Shown here: positions 6,672 through 13,626 of the stretch, one piece after another
Position numbering within the stretch: the stretch's first letter is position 1
Layout: every line of letters starts with the position of its first letter
Assembly: GCA_003162115.1 (NCBI GenBank)
Contig: PMMV01000082.1
Location: 16,759 to 30,384 of the forward strand
Source of the DNA: Methanobacterium sp.
GTDB taxonomy: Archaea > Methanobacteriota > Methanobacteria > Methanobacteriales > Methanobacteriaceae
DNA: 13,626 nucleotides
Reading direction: 5' to 3'
Notes under the pieces: model-generated
What the model was told of the DNA's origin: nothing
The model's database searches: none
The model's input: only the letters and a program-made list of their open reading frames with translations
Program-made: the position numbers and the translations under genes

Positions 6672-8192
6672 CTATTTCCTATTTGTAACTTGCATTGACA
6701 TTTCTTCCTGAATTGTTTTTATATCTCTAAATTGATTACTTATCCAGTCGTAAATATTCCTATTGGCAACAATGCGGTTTAAATTTATTAATCGTTTTTT
6801 CCTATCATTTTCACCCATGGTTATAGCCTTGTAGTATGCTTCTGCTGTTTCGCTAATATCATATGGATTCACAGGTATGGTCTCTTCTTTGATCTCATCA
6901 AAACAACCTGCTGTTTCAGATAATATTAATATACCATTCTTTTCGTTTACAACAGCTGCTTCCTTGGGTACTATATTCATGCCATCAGAAATGGGATTAA
7001 CAATAATACAGTCGTAATTTTTAAACGCCGCCACAACCAAATTGTAATCAGCTTTAAAGAGACATTCAACGGGTTTCCAATTATTTTTAGCATATTTATG
7101 ATTTAATTTTTTAATGATTCTATGAACATCATTTAAATAGTTCTTATATTCCTTTATCTGTTGTCGGGTGGGTTTTCCAGTTGTTAAAAATACCACTTTC
7201 TCAATGTACTCTGGATGTTTTTCTAAAAACATGTCGAATGCTTTGAATCCTCTTAAAATATTTTTGCTTAGATCTGCTCGGTCAGTTCTGTAAAAAAGGA
7301 ATTTATCTCCCTTAATATTTTTTACTATCTTTTCTTTTTCCAATACATCCTTTGAAGCTGCCAATTTCTTTATTCCCTTAGAATCTACTGAGATAGGATA
7401 ACTCTTTACATGGGTTACGTTGTCGTTGAGGTGTACTATCTGGTTTTCGTAGTCTATTTTGTCTGCAAACTCTTCACAGGTTCCAAGAAAGTTGTCCACG
7501 TATCTTGGAATGTGGAAACCCAGGAGATCATTTGCGAGAAGACTATGTATTATGGATTCCCTCATGTAGTGGGGTAGAATTTTAAAGTAATCTGATTGTG
7601 GCCAGGGAATATGTATAAAATGACTTAAAAAAGTCTCTCTCAATTTAAGACGAATAAATGAAGGACAGAGATAGAGGTGATAATCCTGCAACATTATCAT
7701 AGGCTCCTTATCATTGCGCTTGCTTTCTTCCACCACATGATCCGCGAATTTCTTGTTCATATGGATATAACCCCTTTTCCAAGCTTTGTGAATGTTATCA
7801 TCAATATCAGGAGTGTAGGGGCTGTTCCACATGTAATGTTGTAAAAACCAAAGAAGTGGATTACTTATTACACTGTAATATTCTTCGTAGCGTTCTTTTT
7901 CTTCTATAATAAATTGAACCCAAAATTTGGGCTCCAGTTTGGGTATGGGAACCTTGTTTCTAGGGAACTTCGCTGCTTCCACTACATCCCCGAGGGTCAT
8001 GGCACTTGCAATCCATACACCATTCAATGCTTCCATCAGGGGAAGTAATGTTGATACAAGCCCCCCTGCACCCCTCTTCATTTTTATATGATTATTGTGG
8101 TGTTGAAATTCAATTGGGCCTCTGTTAGAAACCACAATTAAATTTTTATCCTTTAAAAACTCTAATATTTCTTTTTCATGGGGATATTCCAT
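6672..8192 (-). CDS. GT20 glycosyltransferase, trehalose-6-phosphate synthase-like (copy 2)
   Basis: 506-residue single-domain GT20 paralogue of the gene at 3660, clearly related but divergent across its length. Visible: VSNRGP (21-26), RGAGG (40-44), LLWF plus MWNSPY (113-126), QDYHLYL (169-175, Asp170), HIPWP (194-198; Phe to Trp compared with copy 1), YRTDRADLSKN (301-311; Arg305, Lys310), PTR343, and NPISDGMN (399-406) with Glu411. The residues that bind donor phosphates in OtsA are present, so it is expected to be active. Differences from copy 1 cluster around the acceptor side (HIPWPQSDYF against HIPFPPPEIF, and the GAGG region), which could mean another acceptor. It is the last gene of the minus-strand operon, 41 bp after the mutase homologue. 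An AAGTGAT precedes the ATG. It converges with the GHMP kinase gene. Confidence 0.9.
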   Translation of the reverse strand: MEYPHEKEILEFLKDKNLIVVSNRGPIEFQHHNNHIKMKRGAGGLVSTLLPLMEALNGVWIASAMTLGDVVEAAKFPRNKVPIPKLEPKFWVQFIIEEKERYEEYYSVISNPLLWFLQHYMWNSPYTPDIDDNIHKAWKRGYIHMNKKFADHVVEESKRNDKEPMIMLQDYHLYLCPSFIRLKLRETFLSHFIHIPWPQSDYFKILPHYMRESIIHSLLANDLLGFHIPRYVDNFLGTCEEFADKIDYENQIVHLNDNVTHVKSYPISVDSKGIKKLAASKDVLEKEKIVKNIKGDKFLFYRTDRADLSKNILRGFKAFDMFLEKHPEYIEKVVFLTTGKPTRQQIKEYKNYLNDVHRIIKKLNHKYAKNNWKPVECLFKADYNLVVAAFKNYDCIIVNPISDGMNIVPKEAAVVNEKNGILILSETAGCFDEIKEETIPVNPYDISETAEAYYKAITMGENDRKKRLINLNRIVANRNIYDWISNQFRDIKTIQEEMSMQVTNRK

Positions 8193-8232
8193 GGAATCAC
8201 TTCATTTTACAAATAATATTATAATTAATATT

Positions 8233-9534
8233 CTAAACATTTTCAATTATCCTTTTAATTGAAGCAGTTAATTTTTGCAGTTTTTTTGACGATTTAGATT
8301 CTATGTAAATTCTTATTAATGGTTCAAATCTGGAGGGTCTAACCAATATGAAAGAATCTTCCATCTCGACCCTCAGACCATCAACTGTGTTGATGTCCTC
8401 TCCAGATTCAAAACTGTTTTTAATAGTGTTTATAACTTTCATTTTTTTTTCGTGTTCACATTCTAGCGTAAAAAATGTGCGAGGATATTCTGCTATTTCT
8501 TGGGTCAGTTTTGAAAGGGTTGTATCTTCCCGGGCAAGTATCTCAAGCATGCGGACCATAGCAAAGATTGCATCGTAGCATGTCTGGAATTCTGGGAAAA
8601 CATACATCCCAGGTTCATCGCCACCGAAAACTGCATCGTTATCAATTACTTCCTTTAATACTTGGTTTACAGATGTTTTTATAAGTTTTCCTTCGTACTG
8701 GGATACCACTTCATCCAGTGACATTGAAGCAACTACTGATGATACAACTGTACCTCCATGTTCTCTGATTAATGCGTCCCTAGCAAAAATACCAAGTATG
8801 GTCTGGTCCCTGACGATATTTCCACATTCATCGATGAAGGTGACACCATCACGGTCATTGTCAAGGATTATTCCAATGTCAGCTCCAACAGTAGTTGTGA
8901 CTTCACTATCAAGCGACAACCTCTCAGGTCCAGGTTTAGAAAAGTTTAAATCATGTTTTGTATCCTTAAAACCTATAGTAACTGTTTCGCAGCCCAATTT
9001 ATTCAATAATTTTGGTGTGAATGGTGCGCTCATCCCCATTTCACAGTCTGCTACTAGCAAGAATGATTTACTTTTTATGAGTTTTGTGGCAGCTTTTTTT
9101 AAAACAGCCTTTATATATTCTTCTCTGTACTCATGGGCATATCTTAGTTCACCTATACAGTTCCATGCTACTTTATCACCGTGTCTTTGTTCTAATGGAA
9201 TTACAAATGTGCTGAATATTTTTATACTCACATCTTGAGGTCTCAGATCTGATTCTGCTATTGTGACCATTACTTTTGTCTGATATAAATTCATAACATA
9301 ATGTATTACAGGTATCGGGGCAATTCCAAAGTCCATGACGTTAATTCCTGCAGACATAAGTCCTGTGCTTATGGATCTTTTTATCATCTGTGAGGGTGTG
9401 TTGAAATCTCTGCCTAGAACTACGCTTTCACCAGGGCCCAAGTAGTTGCCTATTACAGTTCCTAGGTGCGATGCAAACTTGTTGGTGATCTCTGAATTCA
9501 CCTCTCCCCTTATATCATAAATGTATTTAACCAT
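8233..9534 (-). CDS. Phosphomannomutase/phosphoglucomutase family protein with altered active-site loop
   Basis: 433-residue alpha-D-phosphohexomutase homologue from the ATG at 9534. Normal family members interconvert hexose-6- and hexose-1-phosphates through a phosphoserine. Recognisable: YDIRG (6-10), GRD (41-43), the position of the TASHNP serine loop followed by IKIF (104-107), the metal loop DNDRDG (225-230, keeps DxDxD), GGDEPG (304-309, in place of GGEQSG), and RPSRFEP (399-405, in place of RPSGTEP). The serine loop reads VTIAESDLRP (90-99): no serine sits where the phosphoserine is expected, the HNP is gone, and the loop is about two residues longer. Ser95 could be a shifted nucleophile. 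The overall fold is well kept, so this is not a decayed gene. It may be a mutase with changed chemistry, a non-catalytic partner, or a binding protein. It lies 35 bp after the nucleotidylyltransferase gene. Confidence 0.85.
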   Translation of the reverse strand: MVKYIYDIRGEVNSEITNKFASHLGTVIGNYLGPGESVVLGRDFNTPSQMIKRSISTGLMSAGINVMDFGIAPIPVIHYVMNLYQTKVMVTIAESDLRPQDVSIKIFSTFVIPLEQRHGDKVAWNCIGELRYAHEYREEYIKAVLKKAATKLIKSKSFLLVADCEMGMSAPFTPKLLNKLGCETVTIGFKDTKHDLNFSKPGPERLSLDSEVTTTVGADIGIILDNDRDGVTFIDECGNIVRDQTILGIFARDALIREHGGTVVSSVVASMSLDEVVSQYEGKLIKTSVNQVLKEVIDNDAVFGGDEPGMYVFPEFQTCYDAIFAMVRMLEILAREDTTLSKLTQEIAEYPRTFFTLECEHEKKMKVINTIKNSFESGEDINTVDGLRVEMEDSFILVRPSRFEPLIRIYIESKSSKKLQKLTASIKRIIENV

Positions 9535-9542
9535 TACTCTAT

Positions 9543-9547
9543 CCTCC
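9543..9547 (-). promoter_or_regulatory. Ribosome binding site fixing the start of the mutase homologue
   Basis: GGAGG on the minus strand lies 8 nt before the ATG at 9534. The longer open frame begins with a TTG at 9549 that overlaps this site and adds five residues; it is rejected. Confidence 0.8.
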
Positions 9548-9569
9548 AAAAAAATTCATTTAAATGATT

Positions 9570-10709
9570 TTAGTGAATATCTGAGTCTACTATGGAATCA
9601 GAATAAATTTCCACTTCGTTGTATATGGAAGTGTTGGATCTAATAGTGCTGTGATGCCCAATCAGCACGGAACTACCTAAAATGGCTCCCTTTCCGATAA
9701 CACTACATCTTTCCAAGATACTTTTTTTATCAATTATGCAATCCTTTAAGTGAGAATTGGCTTTTATAAGAGTATTTGGAAATATTACGGAACCTTTAAT
9801 CGTACAATTCTTTTCCACATATACATGTTCGTTTAAAACTGTATTTTTCCCCAGTTTACAGTCCTTTTCGATAAAACAGTGATTTCCTATAAACACAGGA
9901 CCCACTATTCTAACACTATCATGGATATGAACATCCTCTCCAACCCATATGTTTCCCAACCTTCCAACACCTTCTTTCATTTTATGGCCAGTTGGGTTTG
10001 GCTTAATTTTTTCCATTAAAACATCGTAGTTGGCCTTTAAATACGTTTCTGGTCTCCCAACATCGTTCCAGTAACCATCCAATATGTATCCAAAAACTCC
10101 TATTTCTTTTTCAATTAAAACGGGGAATAGATCCTTTGAAAAATCAATTTCACCTTTATCAGTTTCAATGTAATCAAATACCTCTGGTTCAAGAACGTAT
10201 GTACCAGCATTGGCCAATTTACTGAAAACTTCTTTTGACGAAGGCTTTTCCAGAAATTTTACGATCTGATGATTTTCGTCAAGTACTGCAATACCGTAGT
10301 GGGTTGGATCATCCACCTTTGTTAAAACAATGGTTGCTATGGCTTTTTTTTCCCTGTGAAATTTTAACAATTTATTCAAATCAAGATCAATTAAAACATC
10401 ACCACTTAAAACAAAAAAAGTATCATCTATATATTTTAGAGCTTTCATAACTCCACCTGCAGTTCCCATGGGACGTTTTTCAATTAGATACTTTATGTTA
10501 AGATCATCATGTTTAAGGTGGGCTTTTATATGGCTTTGAAAATAGTTTAGGGTTATAATTATCTCCCTGCATTCAGAATTTTTTATTGTTTCTATCACAT
10601 AATCAATTAGGGGCCTATTAACTACAGGAAGCATAGGTTTCGGTCTTATAGTGGTGAGGGGGCGTATTCTTGTTCCTTTTCCCCCAGCCATTATCACGGC
10701 CTTTATCAT
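9570..10709 (-). CDS. Sugar-1-phosphate nucleotidylyltransferase with left-handed beta-helix domain
   Basis: 379-residue NDP-sugar pyrophosphorylase: NTP plus sugar-1-phosphate gives NDP-sugar plus pyrophosphate. Visible: MAGGKGTRIRPLT (7-19), the lysine motif RPKPMLPV (22-29), MGTAGGV (81-87), the metal Asp in LSGDVLIDLD (101-110), FLEKP (152-156), NAGTYVL (167-173) and WNDVGRP (214-220). From about residue 250 there are hexapeptide repeats (I-G-x-x-x and V/I-x-x-x-x-x pattern) forming a left-handed beta-helix to the end. This two-domain form is common in archaeal mannose-1-phosphate guanylyltransferase-like and glucose-1-phosphate thymidylyl- or uridylyltransferase-like enzymes. The base and sugar used cannot be fixed from sequence. 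It is the likely source of the sugar donor for the GT20 enzymes. GGAGGAT precedes the ATG. A 123-bp gap separates it from the phosphatase gene upstream. Confidence 0.9.
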   Translation of the reverse strand: MIKAVIMAGGKGTRIRPLTTIRPKPMLPVVNRPLIDYVIETIKNSECREIIITLNYFQSHIKAHLKHDDLNIKYLIEKRPMGTAGGVMKALKYIDDTFFVLSGDVLIDLDLNKLLKFHREKKAIATIVLTKVDDPTHYGIAVLDENHQIVKFLEKPSSKEVFSKLANAGTYVLEPEVFDYIETDKGEIDFSKDLFPVLIEKEIGVFGYILDGYWNDVGRPETYLKANYDVLMEKIKPNPTGHKMKEGVGRLGNIWVGEDVHIHDSVRIVGPVFIGNHCFIEKDCKLGKNTVLNEHVYVEKNCTIKGSVIFPNTLIKANSHLKDCIIDKKSILERCSVIGKGAILGSSVLIGHHSTIRSNTSIYNEVEIYSDSIVDSDIH

Positions 10710-10725
10710 GAAACATCCTCCAGGA

Positions 10726-10750
10726 CATCTTTTTAAAATATATACAATTA
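10726..10750 (-). promoter_or_regulatory. Weak candidate internal promoter before the nucleotidylyltransferase gene
   Basis: The 123-bp gap after the phosphatase gene is unusually long for this operon and AT-rich. On the minus strand it contains a TATATATTTTAAAA stretch about 30-40 nt before the ATG at 10709. If it were used, transcription would begin very close to the Shine-Dalgarno, which argues against it. Listed because it might split the arm into two transcripts. Confidence 0.22.
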
Positions 10751-10832
10751 TTTCTAATTCAATGTAGATATAATTTGTTAAAAAATATTATTCACGCTTT
10801 ATTTCGTATTTTAACATAATAAAAAGGTCCAG

Positions 10833-11630
10833 TTACTTCAATAACCATTTAAAAAATCTCTGAACTTCATTCACACTTCTAACATAAAATAATGAACTAC
10901 TTTTCATATAATCAGGAATTTCTTTTGAAAGCACGATTATACTGGCCATTCTGATCTTGCCTGTTTTTTCAAGTTCTTTAAGTTTGATGAATGCATCGAA
11001 GTCGGTTACATCATCCCCGATATATATAACCCTATTCAGATCGTATTTTTCAACAATTTTTTCAACTATAAATCCTTTATCCCTATTGATTGGGGGTTTA
11101 ATTTCCACAACTTTCCGTCCCTCAATTAATTTGAGTTCGCTGGCATCAATAGAATTATTTATAGCGTCCAATATTTTCTTCCGGGCATTTTCATGGAGTT
11201 CACACTGCCTGTAGTGGATGGCAATGCAGATTCCCTTATCTTCAAACATCAAACCATTAATTTTGGATAATTCACTATTTTTTAGCTTTTCTACACTTCT
11301 TTTAATGTTTTCCAAATAATTTAGGGCTTCAGGCTCGATGAAAATTTCATTTCCGTTTATATATTCCATTCCATGGTTTCCAACATAAATTATCCCATCT
11401 ACCCCTACCATTGCCTTTGCATTCATGGCAGATCTGCCACTGATCACTCCCACCATTTGGAATTTTTCTTTGAGTTTGGATAGAACCTTTTGCATTGATG
11501 GAGTTACAAGTGCCTCTTCCGGTGTAGTTGCGATCTCACTGATAGTCCCATCAATATCTGTTAAGATAGACGTTTTGTCATTTTTAAATTCATAAAGGTC
11601 TTCTAGATGATTAAAAAGGTATTTTGGCAT
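10833..11630 (-). CDS. Trehalose-6-phosphate phosphatase-like HAD hydrolase (OtsB family)
   Basis: 265-residue HAD-superfamily phosphatase of the trehalose-phosphatase type, which removes phosphate from trehalose-6-phosphate or a similar disaccharide phosphate. Visible: nucleophile motif LTDIDGTISEI (23-33; Asp25, Asp27), VISGRS (62-67), GNHGMEY (84-90), FEDKG (129-133), HYR (139-141), the EGRKVVEIKPP.NRDKG segment (170-186) with the HAD lysine at 185, and motif 4 YIGDDVTDFDAF (203-214). These match OtsB-like enzymes well. The ATG at 11630 shares its A with the last base of the preceding gene's TAA stop (TAATG), and AAGGGA lies 9 nt upstream. A TTG at 11639 opens the frame earlier but sits directly on that site. 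Tight coupling to the GalT-like gene suggests joint action. It is the only such phosphatase in the window and could serve both GT20 enzymes. Confidence 0.9.
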   Translation of the reverse strand: MPKYLFNHLEDLYEFKNDKTSILTDIDGTISEIATTPEEALVTPSMQKVLSKLKEKFQMVGVISGRSAMNAKAMVGVDGIIYVGNHGMEYINGNEIFIEPEALNYLENIKRSVEKLKNSELSKINGLMFEDKGICIAIHYRQCELHENARKKILDAINNSIDASELKLIEGRKVVEIKPPINRDKGFIVEKIVEKYDLNRVIYIGDDVTDFDAFIKLKELEKTGKIRMASIIVLSKEIPDYMKSSSLFYVRSVNEVQRFFKWLLK

Positions 11631-11645
11631 TATACACAATCCCTT
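11628..11645 (-). promoter_or_regulatory. Stop-start overlap (TAATG) with ribosome binding site
   Basis: On the minus strand the GalT-like gene ends in TAA (11632-11630) and the phosphatase begins at the ATG 11630-11628, sharing one base. AAGGGA at 11645-11640 is placed correctly for this ATG. The arrangement implies translational coupling of the two genes. Confidence 0.8.
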
Positions 11646-12766
11646 AATTTTTTAATTATCATATAGGGATCATCAGCCACCACAGTACTTCCAAAGAGTT
11701 CCATTCCCCCAATATCTGCTGTGGATTTAAATATATTCCCGCGATCCACTATTTGAATTATATATGGAGGATCATTAACCCTATTAAGTAGAGGACATGA
11801 AATGGACATATTAAAGGATTCTACTCCAAAAACATCTATAAAACATCTTAAAATATTAAAAACAATCTTTTTTGTCTGATCCATTGTTGATGGGGGTCCA
11901 GGTGAAATTACAATAATCTCTTTTTCTTTGATAGGTGTGATACTCGCAAATAATTTTACTTCCCCCGATTTATGAGATAACCCTAGGGATTTGTGCACTT
12001 TATAAAGATCTTTAAAATAATCTGATTTAGTTTCTTTTTTATACTCTTCAATAACTCTTTTTAAAGATTCCACTTTTGCGTAGGATCTGTCCCTTGTCAT
12101 CAAAATCTGTGCATGTCCATGTACTTGTGAAGCACCGGCTCTTGGAAGGCAATTCCATACAAAAAATGGGAATTTATAATCTTCATTCTCTTTTAAAACC
12201 ATATCAAACCATTGGAAAGCAGTATTTATGTAATCTGAAAATTCTTTCAGATTAAATTCAAGGGGATTATGTTTTTTAAATATTACCAAACTGCTCCAAA
12301 CATCGTATTTGGCAATATTAGCGGCTGTTATAGAATATCTACCTCGAACTCTGCCAAAAACGTCTTCAGGGGTCCGTTTTTCAGGGTTGCAGAAATCACA
12401 GCCTTCTTCTGAATTCTGGATGAGTTCTTCTAATTTCTTTCTTTCTTCAGATGGTTCACTGCTCATTCCAGGCCTCTTAGATCTGAGAGAGTTGTAAAGA
12501 GTTCCCTGTCCAGTCCATTCGTTAAAGATGTTAACTATTCTCTGTTTTCTTACATTTTCAAATACTTCATCTTCTTTAGAAATTAATTGGCCATTAATAT
12601 CTCTTTTACCGAAATATTTCAAAACAATGGGTTTAATGGTTGGAATTATTTTCAAGATTCCAAAATTGCAATAGTAGGAATAAATACGATTAAATAATTT
12701 GTAAGATTCTTTATCTACCTTTTTTAAATCATTTATCTTGTTTTCCAATTCAAGAATTGAATCCAT
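11630..12766 (-). CDS. GalT-like HIT-superfamily nucleotidylyltransferase or phosphorylase
   Basis: 378-residue protein related to galactose-1-phosphate uridylyltransferase and the GalT branch of the HIT superfamily. Members move a nucleotidyl group through a histidine intermediate, between UDP-sugars and sugar-1-phosphates or by phosphorolysis of dinucleotides. Visible: a zinc-type CDFC (Cys123, Cys126), a KKHNPLEF segment (His166) that may supply a further metal ligand, and the catalytic SQVHGHAQ (His216, His218, Gln220), which matches the GalT HxHxQ. About 100 residues precede the CxxC, rather more than in E. coli GalT, and they show no motif that I recognise. As first gene of the minus-strand operon it has a strong Shine-Dalgarno (GGTGAT, 7 nt before the ATG). 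It overlaps the phosphatase gene by one base. It could activate the kinase product as an NDP-sugar or recycle nucleotide sugars; the exact reaction is unknown. Confidence 0.82.
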   Translation of the reverse strand: MDSILELENKINDLKKVDKESYKLFNRIYSYYCNFGILKIIPTIKPIVLKYFGKRDINGQLISKEDEVFENVRKQRIVNIFNEWTGQGTLYNSLRSKRPGMSSEPSEERKKLEELIQNSEEGCDFCNPEKRTPEDVFGRVRGRYSITAANIAKYDVWSSLVIFKKHNPLEFNLKEFSDYINTAFQWFDMVLKENEDYKFPFFVWNCLPRAGASQVHGHAQILMTRDRSYAKVESLKRVIEEYKKETKSDYFKDLYKVHKSLGLSHKSGEVKLFASITPIKEKEIIVISPGPPSTMDQTKKIVFNILRCFIDVFGVESFNMSISCPLLNRVNDPPYIIQIVDRGNIFKSTADIGGMELFGSTVVADDPYMIIKKLRDCV

Positions 12767-13128
12767 TGATAATCACCCATTTTTACTGAATTTACATATT
12801 TAAAATCAATTCTTAATATTGAAAAGTATTTTTTTTCTTATTCTAATATTTATTTTAACTCATACTTATGTTTAAATTTACAATCTGAAACTCTGAAAAG
12901 ATATATTTAAGTACCCTAAGAGTAAAATAAGTTCATTATAATACATATTTTTACAATATGGTGGAATTATGATACTATAATAATAATTAGATAAAAATAA
13001 GACATTTGATATCAAAAAACTGGATCTTATGAACATATTAAATTGATACTTCAAGCAGATTGTTAATTAATAATAAATGAAATATCAGAATACACTGATA
13101 TAATTCAAAATGGTTTAGAGGTGTTTTA
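12767..13128. other. 362-bp divergent intergenic region
   Basis: It separates the minus-strand sugar operon from the plus-strand oxidoreductase and must hold promoters for both. I see a TATA-like element at 12900-12911 and scattered AT-rich stretches, and no open frame of useful length. Ribosome binding sites mark both ends: GGTGAT on the minus strand (about 12772-12777) and GAGGTG on the plus strand (13119-13124). No repeat or RNA gene was recognised. Confidence 0.55.
12900..12911. promoter_or_regulatory. Candidate TATA box in the divergent region
   Basis: GATATATTTAAG resembles an archaeal TATA element on the plus strand and also reads as TTAAATATATC on the minus strand. Used on the minus strand it would give a leader of about 110 nt for the GalT-like gene. 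Used on the plus strand it gives about 200 nt for the oxidoreductase. The direction cannot be settled from sequence. Confidence 0.3.
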
Positions 13129-13626
13129 TGAGAGTTGGCTTTTTAGGATTTGGTGAGGTTGCATCAACATTATCAGCGGGTCTAATGGAAAATGGAGCAG
13201 ATATATATACTTGTATAGAAGGGAGAAGTACCAGAACGAGGAATGTTGCAGAAAAAGCCGGGGTTAAAACATTTAGATCTTACAAGATCCTTGCAGAAAA
13301 TTCCGATATACTCATATCGTCTGTTGTCCCTTCAAATTCAGTTGAAGTAGCAGAGATGGTGGGAAAATATACTAATGGCATTTATGTGGATATTAACAAC
13401 GTTTCACCTAAAACAGTGAAGTATGCATTGAGTATGATTGAAAATGGTAAAACCGTTGATGCTGCTATTATTGGATCTGTGGTTAGAAACGGAGTAGATG
13501 TGAAGATAATAGCTTCAGGCCCTTCTGTTGAGGATTTTGCTCAACTAAAAGGTTATGGCATAAACATAAACGTGGTAGGTTCTGAAAATGGTCAGGCCTC
13601 TGGAATAAAACTCTTGAGAAGTGCTT
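13129..13626 (+). CDS. 6-phosphogluconate dehydrogenase-like NAD(P)-binding oxidoreductase, 3' end cut off by window edge
   Basis: The frame opens at an ATG after GAGGTG and runs without a stop to the end of the window (166 residues visible). The N-terminus MRVGFLGFGEVAS has the glycine-rich GxGxxA nucleotide-binding loop of a Rossmann fold. SDILISSVVPSNSVEVAE and YVDINNVSPKT fit the beta-hydroxyacid dehydrogenase / 6-phosphogluconate dehydrogenase superfamily, where the D.N..SP.T segment follows the cofactor domain. The visible end, GQASGIKLLRSA, resembles the start of the C-terminal domain (DUF1932 type) and contains the lysine expected in the active site. The substrate is unknown. It is transcribed away from the sugar operon, so a pathway link is not supported. 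Confidence 0.85.

Noticed and set aside
3660..8192. A mobile element carrying the sugar genes
   Set aside because: No transposase, integrase, terminal inverted repeats or tRNA attachment site is visible; only weak flanking similarity was found and is reported as such.
8798..9238. 146-codon open frame on the plus strand
   Set aside because: It lies wholly inside the mutase homologue on the other strand. Its translation shows no recognisable family and it has no convincing ribosome binding site.
1..13626. CRISPR arrays, tRNA or rRNA genes, and defence-system genes
   Set aside because: No regularly spaced repeats, cloverleaf-like segments, rRNA sequence or recognisable defence proteins were seen on either strand.

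Overview
The window looks like a piece of a low-GC methanogen chromosome, most likely order Methanobacteriales (Methanobacterium-like). The reasons are AT-rich intergenic DNA, archaeal-type TATA-like boxes and T-run ends, Shine-Dalgarno sites matching an archaeal anti-SD (GGAG, GAGGTG, GGTGAT), and a typical euryarchaeal set of gene families. This assignment is inference from composition and gene content; no 16S rRNA gene or other decisive marker is present.

Left part (1-3278, + strand): four housekeeping-type genes. The first is a TtuA/Ncs6-family tRNA 2-thiolation enzyme, cut by the left edge of the window. It is followed by a 66-residue ubiquitin-like sulfur carrier ending in Gly-Gly, an M50 site-2 protease-like membrane protein, and a DUF89 damage-control phosphatase-like protein. 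The first two form a plausible functional pair, enzyme plus sulfur donor. A 381-bp AT-rich spacer with several T-runs follows.

Centre and right part (3660-12766): a sugar-phosphate and glycoside gene cluster in two converging arms. The + arm has a GT20 glycosyltransferase (trehalose-6-phosphate synthase family) and a GHMP-family sugar kinase. The - arm, read right to left, has a GalT-like HxHxQ nucleotidylyltransferase, an OtsB-like trehalose-phosphatase, a sugar-1-phosphate nucleotidylyltransferase with left-handed beta-helix repeats, a phosphomannomutase/phosphoglucomutase homologue with a damaged active-site loop, and a second GT20 enzyme. Together they provide all the steps for a phosphorylated, non-reducing disaccharide or similar glycoside: phosphorylate a sugar, activate it as NDP-sugar, transfer it to a sugar phosphate, then remove the phosphate. 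The product could be trehalose. However, the duplicated GT20 enzymes of a non-canonical subclass, the GHMP kinase and the GalT-like enzyme are not needed for ordinary OtsA-OtsB trehalose synthesis, so a different or additional glycoside is possible. This is the most interesting part of the window.

Right edge (13129-13626, + strand): the start of a 6-phosphogluconate-dehydrogenase-like NAD(P)-binding oxidoreductase, cut by the end of the window, behind a 362-bp divergent intergenic region. I saw no tRNA, rRNA, CRISPR array, IS element or phage gene. Several likely start codons are internal to the longest open frames; they are set here by Shine-Dalgarno position and family N-termini.
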